A program made the position numbers and the translations under genes. The notes beneath the pieces were generated by a model, which saw nothing but the letters and a program-made list of their open reading frames with translations, was not told where the DNA came from and searched no databases. From NCBI RefSeq assembly GCF_014695975.1, contig NZ_JACJPI010000042.1, forward strand, positions 124,001 through 188,000: a stretch of 64,000 bases of DNA, written 5' to 3'. The DNA is from Leptolyngbya sp. FACHB-321 (GTDB lineage Bacteria > Cyanobacteriota > Cyanobacteriia > Leptolyngbyales > Leptolyngbyaceae). The stretch's first letter is position 1, and every line of letters starts with the position of its first letter. Positions 42,365 through 52,923 of this stretch are shown here, piece by piece.

Positions 42365-42428
42365 TAAGCTATTAACTATCAGTGATCAGCCTGATTTTTC
42401 AAGCTGATCATTGACCGCTAATAGCTTA
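42365..42428 (-). terminator. 26 bp imperfect hairpin downstream of the 42465..42839 ORF (terminator or interspersed repeat)
   Basis: TAAGCTATTAACTATCAGTGATCAGC / GCTGATCATTGACCGCTAATAGCTTA, 12 nt loop. Confidence 0.55.
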
Positions 42429-42464
42429 ATTAAGTTTAAATTAAGTGCTGCAATTTGCTTACTT

Positions 42465-42839
42465 TTAGGGTGCGCCGTAGCTGACGGAACTCGCACCTTT
42501 TCGCGTTGCACCAGCGGTCGGTTGCTGTACAGAGTGTGAGCGATCGCCATGCCAGGGCTGTTCTTCTGGTTGCCCATTGCCTGCGTTATCTAGAGCTACT
42601 TGTTTGTCTTCCCATAATGGGTCAACCGATAGTTCTAGGAGATCTACGACACTGCCCTGCATGGTTCGTTCAGGGCAGCCATCTAAATCGCTGGCTTGGT
42701 CTATTGAACAAGCTGAAGTGGCTAATGATGGGTTCATGCCGCTTTTCTGTGCGTTCTGAACACATTCCTCATACCGTCGTCGCTGTAGAGTACATTGACG
42801 AGCATATTCTGCTAAGTCTGTTTTAAAAAGTACTGACAT
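42465..42839 (-). CDS. Small hypothetical protein
   Basis: 124 aa ORF with a strong Shine-Dalgarno (AGGAGGA) just upstream of ATG. Confidence 0.5.
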   Translation of the reverse strand: MSVLFKTDLAEYARQCTLQRRRYEECVQNAQKSGMNPSLATSACSIDQASDLDGCPERTMQGSVVDLLELSVDPLWEDKQVALDNAGNGQPEEQPWHGDRSHSVQQPTAGATRKGASSVSYGAP

Positions 42840-43310
42840 AGGTTTGTCCTCCTGAAGATCTTAATTAGTTGCCGAACCAAAAGAAAAGTTAATTTGAGAC
42901 ACATTTTTTAAGGCGCTGATACTCTTTACAAAAGGCAATAGAAAGTGGTTTTTCTATACCATCTGTAGTAGCTGACTTACAATTTCTTAGGTACAGCTTA
43001 AACAGTGCCTCAACTTACTTTTAGTACCCAAAAACAAACTATTACTCGCACCTTTAATATGACTCTTTCTTATCTGGTTTTCCATTCTGCGACGAGTGCT
43101 AGTCAATTTTTGCGATTGACAAGACTGGGATCGCCCATTGGCTCTGTCTTAGCCGCAAGTTAAGATCTAAGACTAATGATTGCGTTATATAAAGCTCTTT
43201 TAAGTTACGCTCGTACAATTGTCGGCAATGGCATCCGCATGGATTTTTAGAATAATTTTTAGATGCTTTTTAAGCGTGCAATCATCTTCCTTATACTCAT
43301 TGCCAGTTAA

Positions 43311-44327
43311 TTGCCTGTGTGGCTCTACATTCTTAAACGTTTGCTTGGACTAATACCCGTTTTAGTTGGTATCACTTGGCTAGTATCTAGTTTTCTGTAT
43401 TTCATCCCTGGTGATCCAGCGGTTGTTATTCTGGGCGATCGGGCAACACCGGAGCAGATCGCTGCCCTGAGAGAGCAACTTGGGTTGAATCGATCGCTGC
43501 TGGCGCAGTACTTTGCGTTTCTCAATCAACTGCTCCATTTGGATCTGGGTGTCAGCATCATTAGCGGTATCCCTGTGGCTGACGAAATTCGCAGTCGGTT
43601 TCCCGCTACCCTTGAGCTGTCGGTGGCTGCGATGGCGATCGCCTTGGTGGTAGGCGTGCCTGCTGGCATTCTTGCTGCGATTCGCAAAAATAGCTGGCTC
43701 GATAACCTGGCGATGACTGGTTCGCTGTTAGGTGTTTCGTTGCCCGTCTATTGGTTAGGGTTGCTGTTGGTCTACCTGTTTGCCATCAACTTGCATTGGC
43801 TGCCGCCCAGCGGACGGATCAGCGTTGAAGCGGGCTTTAACTTCCAGCCTCTTACAGGCTTTTACGTTCTGGATGCACTCCTTAGGCTCGATAGTGTTGC
43901 TCTTAAAGATGTGTTGGCGCATCTCATCTTGCCAGCCGTTGCCCTGGGTACAATTCCCCTGGCGATCGTCGCTCGCATTACCCGCAGCGCCATGCTAGAA
44001 ACTCTGTCTCAGGACTATATCCGCACAGCTCGCGCTAAGGGAGTGCCAGAACGCTGGGTTATTTTGCGACACGCGCTCAAGAATGCACTCTTGCCGATCA
44101 CAACGATCGCGGGCTTACAGTTTGGGGCGTTGCTGACAGGCGCAATTTTGACGGAAACTATTTTCTCCTGGTCTGGTATCGGTTCCTGGATTTATGAAGG
44201 TATTCTGGCGCGTGATTATCCTGTGGTGCAGGGTGGTGTCATGTTGGTTTCCATCGCCTTCGTCCTTGTCAACTTACTGGTCGATCTTTCCTACGCTTTG
44301 TTTGATCCTAGGATTCAAATTCGGTGA
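43311..44327 (+). CDS. ABC transporter permease, DppB/OppB type
   Basis: LLGLIPVLVGITWLVSSFLYFIPGDPA...RTARAKGVPERWVILRHALKNALLP EAA-loop. Confidence 0.93.
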   Translation: MPVWLYILKRLLGLIPVLVGITWLVSSFLYFIPGDPAVVILGDRATPEQIAALREQLGLNRSLLAQYFAFLNQLLHLDLGVSIISGIPVADEIRSRFPATLELSVAAMAIALVVGVPAGILAAIRKNSWLDNLAMTGSLLGVSLPVYWLGLLLVYLFAINLHWLPPSGRISVEAGFNFQPLTGFYVLDALLRLDSVALKDVLAHLILPAVALGTIPLAIVARITRSAMLETLSQDYIRTARAKGVPERWVILRHALKNALLPITTIAGLQFGALLTGAILTETIFSWSGIGSWIYEGILARDYPVVQGGVMLVSIAFVLVNLLVDLSYALFDPRIQIR

Positions 44328-44457
44328 GGAAGAAATACAAGAGAGTTTCGAGTTTTGAGTTGCAAGCTTTAGACGTTGGGAGTTATGGCTACACTTTCTT
44401 ACCGTTGGTCTTCTGTCTACTTCTAAACCCCAACAATGTCCTCTGCGGCTTTTTCCC

Positions 44458-45315
44458 ATGCCATATCTGACACAACGAGCTTTTCAGCGCTTTTGGCAGT
44501 CTCCGGCTGGCAAGATTGGGCTGGTTTTGACGATCGCCCTGAGCGCTTTAGCGTTGCTGGCTCCGGTGTTGCATCCGTATGATCCGACTACCGATCGTGA
44601 TTATCTGGCGCGGCTGTTACCACCGACAGCAGCACACTGGTTTGGTACAGATGCCTTGGGGCGGGATGTGATGACGCTAGTTTGGTATGGCATCCGGATA
44701 TCACTTAGCATCAGCCTTGTCTCAGTGGGCATTGGGCTGTTGATTGGCTTAGTGTTGGGACTGCTAGCTGGCTATTTTCGAGGCATTATTGAAGTCGCCA
44801 TTGGTTGGCTCACAGACATTTTGCTGGCGTTTCCATCAATTTTGTTGGCGATCGCGATCGTTACTGTCACGCGTCCCAGCATCCAAAGTGTAGTGATTGC
44901 AGTTGGTCTGGCACAAATTCCGCTGTTTACGCGGCTTACCCGTGCCATGGTGCTTTCTCTACGAGAGCAAGAATTTGTCGAGGCAGCGCGGGCTTTGGGG
45001 GCAACGCCCGATCGCATTATCATCCACCACATTCTGCCAGCTAGCCTTGCTCCTATTGTGGTGCAAACAACGCTGTCGATCGGCACGGCAACCTTAGAAG
45101 CGGCTGGGCTAGGTTTTCTTGGGCTAGGCGCACAACCACCAACACCAGAACTAGGCGCAATGCTGTCGGATGCGTTTAAAGGAGGATATTCGCTCTCTTC
45201 ACCCTGGACAACTCTCTTTCCTGGCTTATTCATTACGTTGATGGTGCTTGCGTTTAACCTCTTAGGCGATGGCTTGCGCGATGGACTTGACCCGCGATCG
45301 GTCAGCATGAACTGA
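44458..45315 (+). CDS. ABC transporter permease, DppC/OppC type
   Basis: HWFGTDALGRDVMTLVWYGIRISL...VEAARALGATPDRIIIHHILPASLAPI. Confidence 0.93.
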   Translation: MPYLTQRAFQRFWQSPAGKIGLVLTIALSALALLAPVLHPYDPTTDRDYLARLLPPTAAHWFGTDALGRDVMTLVWYGIRISLSISLVSVGIGLLIGLVLGLLAGYFRGIIEVAIGWLTDILLAFPSILLAIAIVTVTRPSIQSVVIAVGLAQIPLFTRLTRAMVLSLREQEFVEAARALGATPDRIIIHHILPASLAPIVVQTTLSIGTATLEAAGLGFLGLGAQPPTPELGAMLSDAFKGGYSLSSPWTTLFPGLFITLMVLAFNLLGDGLRDGLDPRSVSMN

Positions 45316-45411
45316 GCCATACATCAGGGCTAGGGAAGGGGTGTAGGGTGTAGGGTAGAAGGAAGCCTCACGCTTGGCTCCCCATCCTCTCTCCCTCTTA
45401 CTCTCTCCCTC

Positions 45412-46551
45412 ATGCTTGGATCTGATCAATGGACTCAATGGCTTAAGATTCGGTTAACGCTGCCGTTTATTGTCCTCAACGGTTGGGTCTTACTCCAGCT
45501 CGTGCAGTACTTTGAGCCACTGTTCACGATTTTAATCTTGTCTGCTGTTCTGGCTTACGTCCTCAATTACCCAGTGCAGTTTTTGTATCGGAGTGGTCTT
45601 CGACGCCGTTACGCCGTTTTGCTGGTGTTGGTGGTGAGCCTGGTGATATTGATTACGCTGGGGGTGACGCTGTTTCCAACTGTGGTGACGCAGTTAAACG
45701 AGATCGTCACACTGCTGCCCGATTGGATTGCAGCCTTAAGCCAAAAGCTAGAGGTGCTACAGGCATGGGCGTTGAGCCGTCGGCTACCTATACATTTGAA
45801 TCGCTTGATTGCACAATTCTCTGATCGGTTGCCAGGTGAGCTACAAGCACTTGCTGACCAGAGCGTAACATTGACGCTTGATGCGATCGGTAGCCTGTCA
45901 GAAGCGCTGCTTGTAATTGTTCTAACGCTTTACCTGTTGCTTGATGGCAGGCGTGTTTGGGATGGTTTTTTTCAGTGGGTGCCGCAAAAGTACCGCGATC
46001 GCTCAGCTCAACAGTTAGAAAGCAACTTCAACCGTTATTTCATTGGTCAGGCGACAATGGGGCTGATTATGGGCACCGCTTTGACGCTGGCTTTCTTTTT
46101 TCTCAACGTACCATACAGCTTACTCCTTGGGCTTTTAGTAGGGTTGATGACCCTTATTCCGTTTGGGGATGTCCTTAGTTTTGGGTTGATTAGTTTGCTG
46201 GTTGCCGCACAAGATTTGGGGCTGGGTGTAAAAACGCTTGCTGTTGCTGCCACCATCGATCAAATTGTCGATCAGGCGATCGCACCCCGTGTCTTGGGAG
46301 GCTTCACTGGTCTCAGACCAATTTGGGTCATTATTTCGCTCCTAATCGGTACTAAAATTGCTGGCTTACCAGGATTGCTCACGGCTGTCCCTGTAGCCGG
46401 ATTCATTCAAGATCTGATCGAAGATCGGCAACATTCTGCTGTTGAGTCAGTTACGCCTGAAAGCCCTTCTGAAAGTGCGATCGTCAATCAGGCATCTCAC
46501 TCAACTGTTAGCCAAGACCCTATTCAATCCGTTGCAGAAAGTCCGTCCTAG
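45412..46551 (+). CDS. AI-2E family transporter
   Basis: Polytopic; LLLDGRRVWDGF...QATMGLIMGTALTLAFFFLNVPYSLLLGLLVGLMTLIPFGD. Confidence 0.9.
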   Translation: MLGSDQWTQWLKIRLTLPFIVLNGWVLLQLVQYFEPLFTILILSAVLAYVLNYPVQFLYRSGLRRRYAVLLVLVVSLVILITLGVTLFPTVVTQLNEIVTLLPDWIAALSQKLEVLQAWALSRRLPIHLNRLIAQFSDRLPGELQALADQSVTLTLDAIGSLSEALLVIVLTLYLLLDGRRVWDGFFQWVPQKYRDRSAQQLESNFNRYFIGQATMGLIMGTALTLAFFFLNVPYSLLLGLLVGLMTLIPFGDVLSFGLISLLVAAQDLGLGVKTLAVAATIDQIVDQAIAPRVLGGFTGLRPIWVIISLLIGTKIAGLPGLLTAVPVAGFIQDLIEDRQHSAVESVTPESPSESAIVNQASHSTVSQDPIQSVAESPS

Positions 46552-47196
46552 AGCTTTACACCCTCTTAAGAGAAGCAAGTTATCCTGCCTTCACGTGTAG
46601 GGATTAGTCGTGAGCCTTACTGCCTAACCTAATCGCTGCAATTGCGGCTGAGACAATGAAAGGCTAATTGCCTGGACGAGCTTTCTGGCTTCTTTAACAG
46701 ACAGAAAGCTGCACCTTAAACGTTAACTCCTGCTAAAGAAAGCTCGCTAAAACTTATTAGGCTTTGGTCTAGTTAATCGCTCTAGCAATTCAAACCCATA
46801 GCATTTTTTGTAAGCATAATCGCGACGTTTTGAGTGCACTGTGCCTGACAACTTTGTCGTAGCTGAGAAAATTTGTATGATACTGGGCGAGTCATTCAGC
46901 AGCTTCTAATACAAATAGGCGTCTTAAAACATCATCTGAACCAATAATTATTTTAGGCTTAACCCTTTGTTTACTTAGCGTTAACTCGTCGTAAACAATG
47001 AATCTTTATTCTGTTGCTTTACCGCTTAGATCTCTATCTTCGTTAAGGCTGCTTTTGCAGTTGGGTTATAGCTAACTGTTTCTAAGCGCTAGCTTTTCTT
47101 TGCTGTTTTTTAAGGAAGCAAGAGCGCCTTAAACAGTACGTAATGGCATTTAGACGATCGAAGGCAAGCACTGAAATTTTAGCCCGTAATCATTGA

Positions 47197-47976
47197 ATGT
47201 TTGAAACCGCACAATTTACTGCCAGTATGCGATCGCCTGGAGTGACAAAGCCACCTGAGGACTCTCAGCCATTTCTAGTAGTTGTAGAGGATGAGTCTCT
47301 CATTCGTGAAACTATCACTATGGCGCTCACAGATGAAGGCTACCAAGTATTAGCTGTTGAGGACGGTCGCCAAGCTCTAGAGGTGGTACGTGCCTCTTGC
47401 ACTAGTGAGGGCGGAAACATTCCAGCGATCGATCTGCTCATCCTGGATTTGATGTTGCCCTACATTAATGGACTAGATTTATGTCGTCTGTTGCGACAAG
47501 AAGGCATGACAACCCCAATTCTGATGCTGAGTGCAAAAGGCACTGAAACTGACATTGTTGTTGGGTTAGAAATTGGAGCCGATGACTATTTGGCAAAGCC
47601 CTTTGGGATGCGAGAGTTGATTGCCCGCTGTCGATCGCTCCTCCGCCGAGCCAATCGGCAGCCCCAGCCTCAAGAGCAGTTGGTTATCCAGTTTCAGGAA
47701 ATTGTGCTTTATCCTCAAGAATGTCGGGTTACGGTGCGCGATAAAGCTGTAAGCCTATCTCCCAAAGAATTTACGCTGCTAGAGTTATTTATGAACAATC
47801 CACGGCGAGTGTTCTCTCGTGATCAGCTTTTGGAGAAAGTTTGGGGTATTGACTTCATGGGCGACTCTAAAACTGTGGATGTTCATATCCGCTGGTTAAG
47901 AGAAAAACTAGAGCTAGACCCCAGCAGCCCGCAATACCTGATTACAGTCCGTGGCTTTGGCTACCGCTTAGGCTAG
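47197..47976 (+). CDS. OmpR-family response regulator, no adjacent histidine kinase
   Basis: Receiver LLILDLMLPYINGLDLCRLLR...LSAKGTETDIVVGLEIGADDYLAKPF and winged-helix C-terminus. Confidence 0.93.
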   Translation: MFETAQFTASMRSPGVTKPPEDSQPFLVVVEDESLIRETITMALTDEGYQVLAVEDGRQALEVVRASCTSEGGNIPAIDLLILDLMLPYINGLDLCRLLRQEGMTTPILMLSAKGTETDIVVGLEIGADDYLAKPFGMRELIARCRSLLRRANRQPQPQEQLVIQFQEIVLYPQECRVTVRDKAVSLSPKEFTLLELFMNNPRRVFSRDQLLEKVWGIDFMGDSKTVDVHIRWLREKLELDPSSPQYLITVRGFGYRLG

Positions 47977-48058
47977 GGGTCTAGCTAGCATTAGTTTATG
48001 GGTTGAAAACCATACAACCGATTGAGAACACTGGCATTAAAACTGTTGCCGCAGTGCT

Positions 48059-50047
48059 CTAATCTCTCATTGCGGCTAGTGGCACGCCCAGCCAACCCAG
48101 GAAGTTTTGCTCCTGACGAGGAGTTGGCTGCTTGGCTGGCACAATCTGAAAACGGCTGAGTCGTGGTTTTGCCAGTGTCACTATGCGAGAGTGCAATTCA
48201 TCCTGATGGAAAAACGAAAGTTGCACGCGATCGCCTGGTTGAAAATCTCGCAAGCGATCGTTAAGTTGGTCAGCAGTGACTCGTAACCCATTCATTGCCA
48301 GCAGCTCATCACCCGCTGCCATACCTGCTTTCTGGGCTGGCGAAGCTGTTTCAACAAATTTAATCACATCACGCCCATGTTCAGTTTTTACCACCAGTCC
48401 AAGATCAGGGACACCCTCATCAGCCCCAGCATCAGCTACTAAACGCAGCCCAAATGGGTTCAAGTAGTCGTCAAATGGTAGTTCCTCAAGACCGTGTAGA
48501 TAGCGCTCAAAAAAGTCCGTCAGATCAATTTCGGCAACGGTTTCAATCACCTGCTGGAGTTGCTCTGGCGTAAAACCAACGTCGGGCTTGCCAAACTGTT
48601 CCCACATTTGCCGCATGACATCGTCTAACGATCGTCGATTGCGATGTCGTTCACGAATCAGCAAATCGAGCAGCAGTGACACCATTTCTCCCTTCAGGTA
48701 GTAAGACATTTGGGAGTTGGGACTATTGGCATCTGAGCGATAGAGCTTAATCCAGGCATCAAAGCTCGATTCACTTAAGGGCTGTACTTTCCGCCCTGGT
48801 GTCATGAGGAAGCGGGTAATTTCACGGTTCAGCGCCATGAAGTAAGCCCGTACATCATAAATCTTTGCCCGGTAGGGAAGCACCAGATCATAAAAGCTCG
48901 TTGTACCTTCACTAAACCAGAGTGAGGGCGTGTAGTTCTCTTGCTCGTAGTTAAAGACTTCTAGCGCTTTAGGGCGAATACGCTTTACGTTCCAGAGGTG
49001 AAAGAATTCGTGCGCTACCAGTTGAATAAAGCGATCGTACTTGTCCTTTTGCCGAAAGCCAAAGCGTTGATAAATCAAAGAGCAGGATGATTGATGCTCT
49101 AGCCCACCAAAGCCTTGTGATGATAGGTGAAGCAAGAAGAGGTAGCGATCATAGGGCAAGCCGCCAAACAGATCCGCTTCAACCTGAATAATTTTTTGGA
49201 TATCTGGAATCAAACGCTCTGGTTCCAGGTTGCCATCACCCCAAACTGCTAGCTGATGTGGTTTACCCAGCGCTTCAAAGGCATAGACGGCATGGCGACC
49301 AATTTCAAAGGGGCTATCCACCAGCGTGTCAAAATTGGGTGCTGCAAACGTGTGGCTTTGTCCTTCTAAAGGTTGAAGGGGTGTAGCTACTTGCCAACCG
49401 TCAGGAGGCACGATCGTAATCGTCAACGGCTGCCGCTCATGCCCTGGAATATAGAAAAACAACGCTGCCCCATTGAAGTAGCCGTGCGTACCATCGAGAT
49501 GATTCGTCCGCACCGAAAGCTCATCGGCATACATCTGATAGCGAACCGTCAAAGACTCCTGTCCCTGAGGATCGATCTGCCAATGATTCTTGCTGATCTT
49601 GCACCAGGGTAGCGGTGTGGTGCGATCGCCTCCAACCGCCACAAAATTCTGTAAGTGCCTTGCATATTCCCGCACGAGATACGAGCCAGGTGTCCAAACG
49701 GGCATCTTTAGATCCAGCAAGGACATAGCATTGGGCTGCAAACCTTTAATCTGAAGGCTTACCTCAAACAGATGGGTTTCTGGCTCTGGCATTGCCACTT
49801 GATAGTGGAGTTGAAGCGTTGTTAAGGGCGCAGAAACGGGTGAATGGGTTGGCTCTTGACTCAAGCCAGCCTCTCTAGGCTGGAACAGCTCAACCTGAGA
49901 ATCTAGCTCTAAGTCTTCTCGATTCATGCTTAATCTTGCTCCTGTATTGTATAAACTGTGTGCTGCAAGCAGCATCACTATACAGCAGTCCTTCTTTAGA
50001 TAAGGTACACCTTGCACCCTCTGCCTTACCTCATCCACAAGCCACAC
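48059..50047 (-). CDS. M61 family (glycyl aminopeptidase-like) metallopeptidase with PDZ domain; start may be internal
   Basis: VAHEFFHLWNVKRIRPKAL; C-terminal PDZ (SPAQKAGMAAGDELLAMNGLRV). Confidence 0.92.
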   Translation of the reverse strand: MWLVDEVRQRVQGVPYLKKDCCIVMLLAAHSLYNTGARLSMNREDLELDSQVELFQPREAGLSQEPTHSPVSAPLTTLQLHYQVAMPEPETHLFEVSLQIKGLQPNAMSLLDLKMPVWTPGSYLVREYARHLQNFVAVGGDRTTPLPWCKISKNHWQIDPQGQESLTVRYQMYADELSVRTNHLDGTHGYFNGAALFFYIPGHERQPLTITIVPPDGWQVATPLQPLEGQSHTFAAPNFDTLVDSPFEIGRHAVYAFEALGKPHQLAVWGDGNLEPERLIPDIQKIIQVEADLFGGLPYDRYLFLLHLSSQGFGGLEHQSSCSLIYQRFGFRQKDKYDRFIQLVAHEFFHLWNVKRIRPKALEVFNYEQENYTPSLWFSEGTTSFYDLVLPYRAKIYDVRAYFMALNREITRFLMTPGRKVQPLSESSFDAWIKLYRSDANSPNSQMSYYLKGEMVSLLLDLLIRERHRNRRSLDDVMRQMWEQFGKPDVGFTPEQLQQVIETVAEIDLTDFFERYLHGLEELPFDDYLNPFGLRLVADAGADEGVPDLGLVVKTEHGRDVIKFVETASPAQKAGMAAGDELLAMNGLRVTADQLNDRLRDFQPGDRVQLSFFHQDELHSRIVTLAKPRLSRFQIVPAKQPTPRQEQNFLGWLGVPLAAMRD

Positions 50048-50179
50048 GTCACCTGATGACAGCTCTGTGTTACCGCCACCAACTGAAAGCTTTTTAGCTC
50101 TCTAAGAGCTTGAAGAAGTTAGTAATCTCAGTGGTCGATGTTTGCTACTCAGTGCAATTTAGCTCTACGTGCTTTTACC

Positions 50180-50869
50180 CTATATCTTGCCTGCTAAATG
50201 TGTCAGTTGCTTCAGGTTGATTAATAAAACTGTTTGTCCCACAGTATCAATCTTAATCCAGCCCTTACTATCCAGCTTTTCCATAATTTTGGCTGTTTCT
50301 TCCACGCCAATATCAGTGACATCTGCCAGATCTTTAAACGGAATATTAAAGACCTCGATGCCATGCTGCACTTCTTGCCCGTAATTTTCCCCTAGAGAGA
50401 CCAGGGTATTTGCTAGCTTGACAGCGGGTGGTTGATGACGTAACTGAAAGCGGAGATTAGTTTGTCGCAAACGTCGCACCATTAATTGCAACATCCGATG
50501 GTGCAGTTGCGGATCTTTGAACAAGGTTTGAATAAACCGCTGTGCTGAAATGCTAATGAGCCTGACTGCCGAAAGAGCAATAACATCAGTTGATCGCGGT
50601 GATTCATCCAAAATCGCCATTTCGCCGAAAAAGTCTCCCCGTCCCAATACAGCTAAGGTCACAACATCTTCACCCGAACCAGACAAACGCCGCACCTTAA
50701 CCCAACCAGAGACAATAAAGTAGACGGCATTGCCCCACGCATCTTCCATTAACACTGCCCGGTTCGCAGGGTACTCGTGTTCGACAGCAACTGACAGCAA
50801 CCACTCCAGAGTTTCTGGGTTAGCTGCCATTAAAAGGGGGAAGAGTTCACTAAACGCTTCGATCTGCAT
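50180..50869 (-). CDS. Crp/Fnr family transcriptional regulator
   Basis: cNMP-like domain (GRGDFFGEMAILDESPRSTDVIAL) and C-terminal HTH. Confidence 0.9.
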   Translation of the reverse strand: MQIEAFSELFPLLMAANPETLEWLLSVAVEHEYPANRAVLMEDAWGNAVYFIVSGWVKVRRLSGSGEDVVTLAVLGRGDFFGEMAILDESPRSTDVIALSAVRLISISAQRFIQTLFKDPQLHHRMLQLMVRRLRQTNLRFQLRHQPPAVKLANTLVSLGENYGQEVQHGIEVFNIPFKDLADVTDIGVEETAKIMEKLDSKGWIKIDTVGQTVLLINLKQLTHLAGKI

Positions 50870-51365
50870 GAAAATCTGTAGAATTCTGTGGGATAGAGCT
50901 GAGGCTGAACAGCGATCGCAAGAGTACAGGAGACAAGGACTGCCACTAATCTATACTCACACCATCATGGCAGGGTTTCTGACGCTTGTTAGAGGGAGAA
51001 TTTACGGATTCTTGGGCTGGGCGCTTAATCTTATACCGTATGTCAAAAATAGTAGCAAGCTTTGAACCGCACTTGTGGGCTATTGATGTGTCAGTATGCA
51101 AAGGCAATGAAACACAGGTGGTTTTCGATCACAGTGAACGCCACAAACGTACTAACTACCTCTGGTCATGTGCCTGCTTTCGTTTTTTGCCTAAAACGCT
51201 GTCCCTATAGTGAGGCATTAGCTTGTTTGTGTATGCGCTCCGTAAGAACTGAAATAGTTGAGCCACGACGTTAAGCGTTGCATCACCATTCGCTATATTT
51301 CCCAAGCGGCAATAGTCATAGGGGCACGCTTAGTTATAGGTGAGACGGGCGTTGTCCCTTTGCAC

Positions 51366-52235
51366 CTATAGTTGCGAGTTTTGAGCAACCGCTTCGACCG
51401 CTGCTTTAAGTTTTGGTCGCAATAATTCAACATACTGAGACCAACCCACTAAAATCGGTTGTGTGTGCGCCAACGTCTCTCCATGCACATCATCAGGTGA
51501 GAAACCGAGCGATCGACCATCCAAATCACAGCAGACGAGTCCAGCCGCTTTTGCTAGGGCTAAGGGGCCTGCCGTATCCCACAACTTGACCCGACCATTA
51601 AAGTAGAGGTAGAGACCCGCTCGTCCTAAAACGACGTCGACCACCTTTAAGCCAAAGCTGCCAAGCGAGTAAAATTGAGCCTCTGGAATCAACTGAGCGA
51701 TCGCACTACCAAACTGCGCCTGATCGCGATGACCAATCAGCACAGGGCAAAACCCAGCTGTTGGTGGCGCAGGTTCAGTCGCTATTAAAGTCTCCGGCTG
51801 TGCATCGGCTGTTGCCTGAAACAATCCCCAGCCTGGTCCGCCATAATAAAGCTGGTCATAAGCAGGTGCATAAAGCCAACCTGCGATCGGCTGCTGGTCT
51901 TGCAGTAATCCCACCATGACAGCATAATCGCGCTTGCGGTGAATGAAATCTTCTGTGCCGTCGATCGGGTCAATGCACCACAATCGCCTGTAGCCAGCAT
52001 GAAACTTTTGGCGCGACTGTGCATCCTCTTCAGTAATTACCCCGTCTTCAGGAAACATCGTGGCGAATGCCGCTGCCAGTTTTTGATCTAGCGCCGCATC
52101 AATACTGGTGACGTAATCCTCTGGTCCCTTCTCAAAAACCTCAAACGGACTGGCAGCCATTTGCTTTGCATATTGACCGCAGCTACGCAATAAGTGCCTG
52201 ATCGATCGATCGAGATCGGGAGAAATTGGGTTCAT
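51366..52235 (-). CDS. Inositol monophosphatase / CysQ-like phosphatase family
   Basis: ITEEDAQ...WCIDPIDGTEDFIHRKRDYAVMVGLL; WDTAGPLALAKAAG. Confidence 0.9.
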   Translation of the reverse strand: MNPISPDLDRSIRHLLRSCGQYAKQMAASPFEVFEKGPEDYVTSIDAALDQKLAAAFATMFPEDGVITEEDAQSRQKFHAGYRRLWCIDPIDGTEDFIHRKRDYAVMVGLLQDQQPIAGWLYAPAYDQLYYGGPGWGLFQATADAQPETLIATEPAPPTAGFCPVLIGHRDQAQFGSAIAQLIPEAQFYSLGSFGLKVVDVVLGRAGLYLYFNGRVKLWDTAGPLALAKAAGLVCCDLDGRSLGFSPDDVHGETLAHTQPILVGWSQYVELLRPKLKAAVEAVAQNSQL

Positions 52236-52377
52236 AGCAAACGTACTGCGATTAAAAACAAACTCTAGCCTGCCAATGGCTACAAAACAACACTTTTACT
52301 TTCATCTTAAGCTCGATCGCTTTAGTGTAGCGATCGCTAAAAAACTCTAGATATAAGGATTAAGAAAAAGCGCCAAC

Positions 52378-52410
52378 AAAAAACGGGCTAACCAGGGAAG
52401 GGTTAACCCG
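52378..52410 (-). terminator. Terminator after ycf35
   Basis: Minus strand CGGGTTAACC-cttccct-GGTTAGCCCG followed by TTTTTT. Confidence 0.85.
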
Positions 52411-52434
52411 CTAGTTTGGGAACGCGAAAAAGAA

Positions 52435-52788
52435 CTACTTTTGTAGTACCAGTTTGACGTTTGCGTTTTGCAGACCAGGACGCTTGACTTCAGAAAGAGT
52501 CTTGTTCACAGCATACTTTTGGTTGATCGAATTGATCAGCTCAGTCTGGTTATGCTTCTTAGCAACACCCCAGAGGTCAGCAATCAGGTCAAACGAACCG
52601 TCGGTGTTGCGAGACCAGCCCAGATCATATTCGCCTTCTAGAATGGCAACGATGTCTGAACGAACCCGCTGACCATTGTAGCCACGAACATCAGCATCTG
52701 TTTTCACAGAAATACCTAGATCACGGAGAGAAGCCTTCAGGATTTCGGCATCAGTAATCTTGGTACGCAGAGTGCTAAAATGAGACAT
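52435..52788 (-). CDS. ycf35: DUF1257 protein, Ycf35-like
   Basis: MSHFSTLRTKITDAEILKASLRDLG..; strong AGGAGGAA Shine-Dalgarno. Confidence 0.92.
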   Translation of the reverse strand: MSHFSTLRTKITDAEILKASLRDLGISVKTDADVRGYNGQRVRSDIVAILEGEYDLGWSRNTDGSFDLIADLWGVAKKHNQTELINSINQKYAVNKTLSEVKRPGLQNANVKLVLQK

Positions 52789-52923
52789 TTGAGTTTCCTC
52801 CTGTGGGGATTTGAGAACAACGTTTGATGGTCAGGAAGCTAACAGCGATCGCTCTTAGCTGTTTGTGGGTCAACTGCTAGCAAAGTGCTAGCCTTTCCTC
52901 CTGTTGGGAGCAGGAGAAAGCTT

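Noticed and set aside
44772-45320. 182 aa antisense ORF opposite the DppC-type permease
   Set aside because: Shadow ORF; sense frame has clear permease motifs.
46679-46710. AGCTTTCTG/CAGAAAGCT hairpin in the spacer between the AI-2E transporter and the response regulator
   Set aside because: Short stem, no T run, about 130 nt from the nearest stop; not distinguishable from chance.
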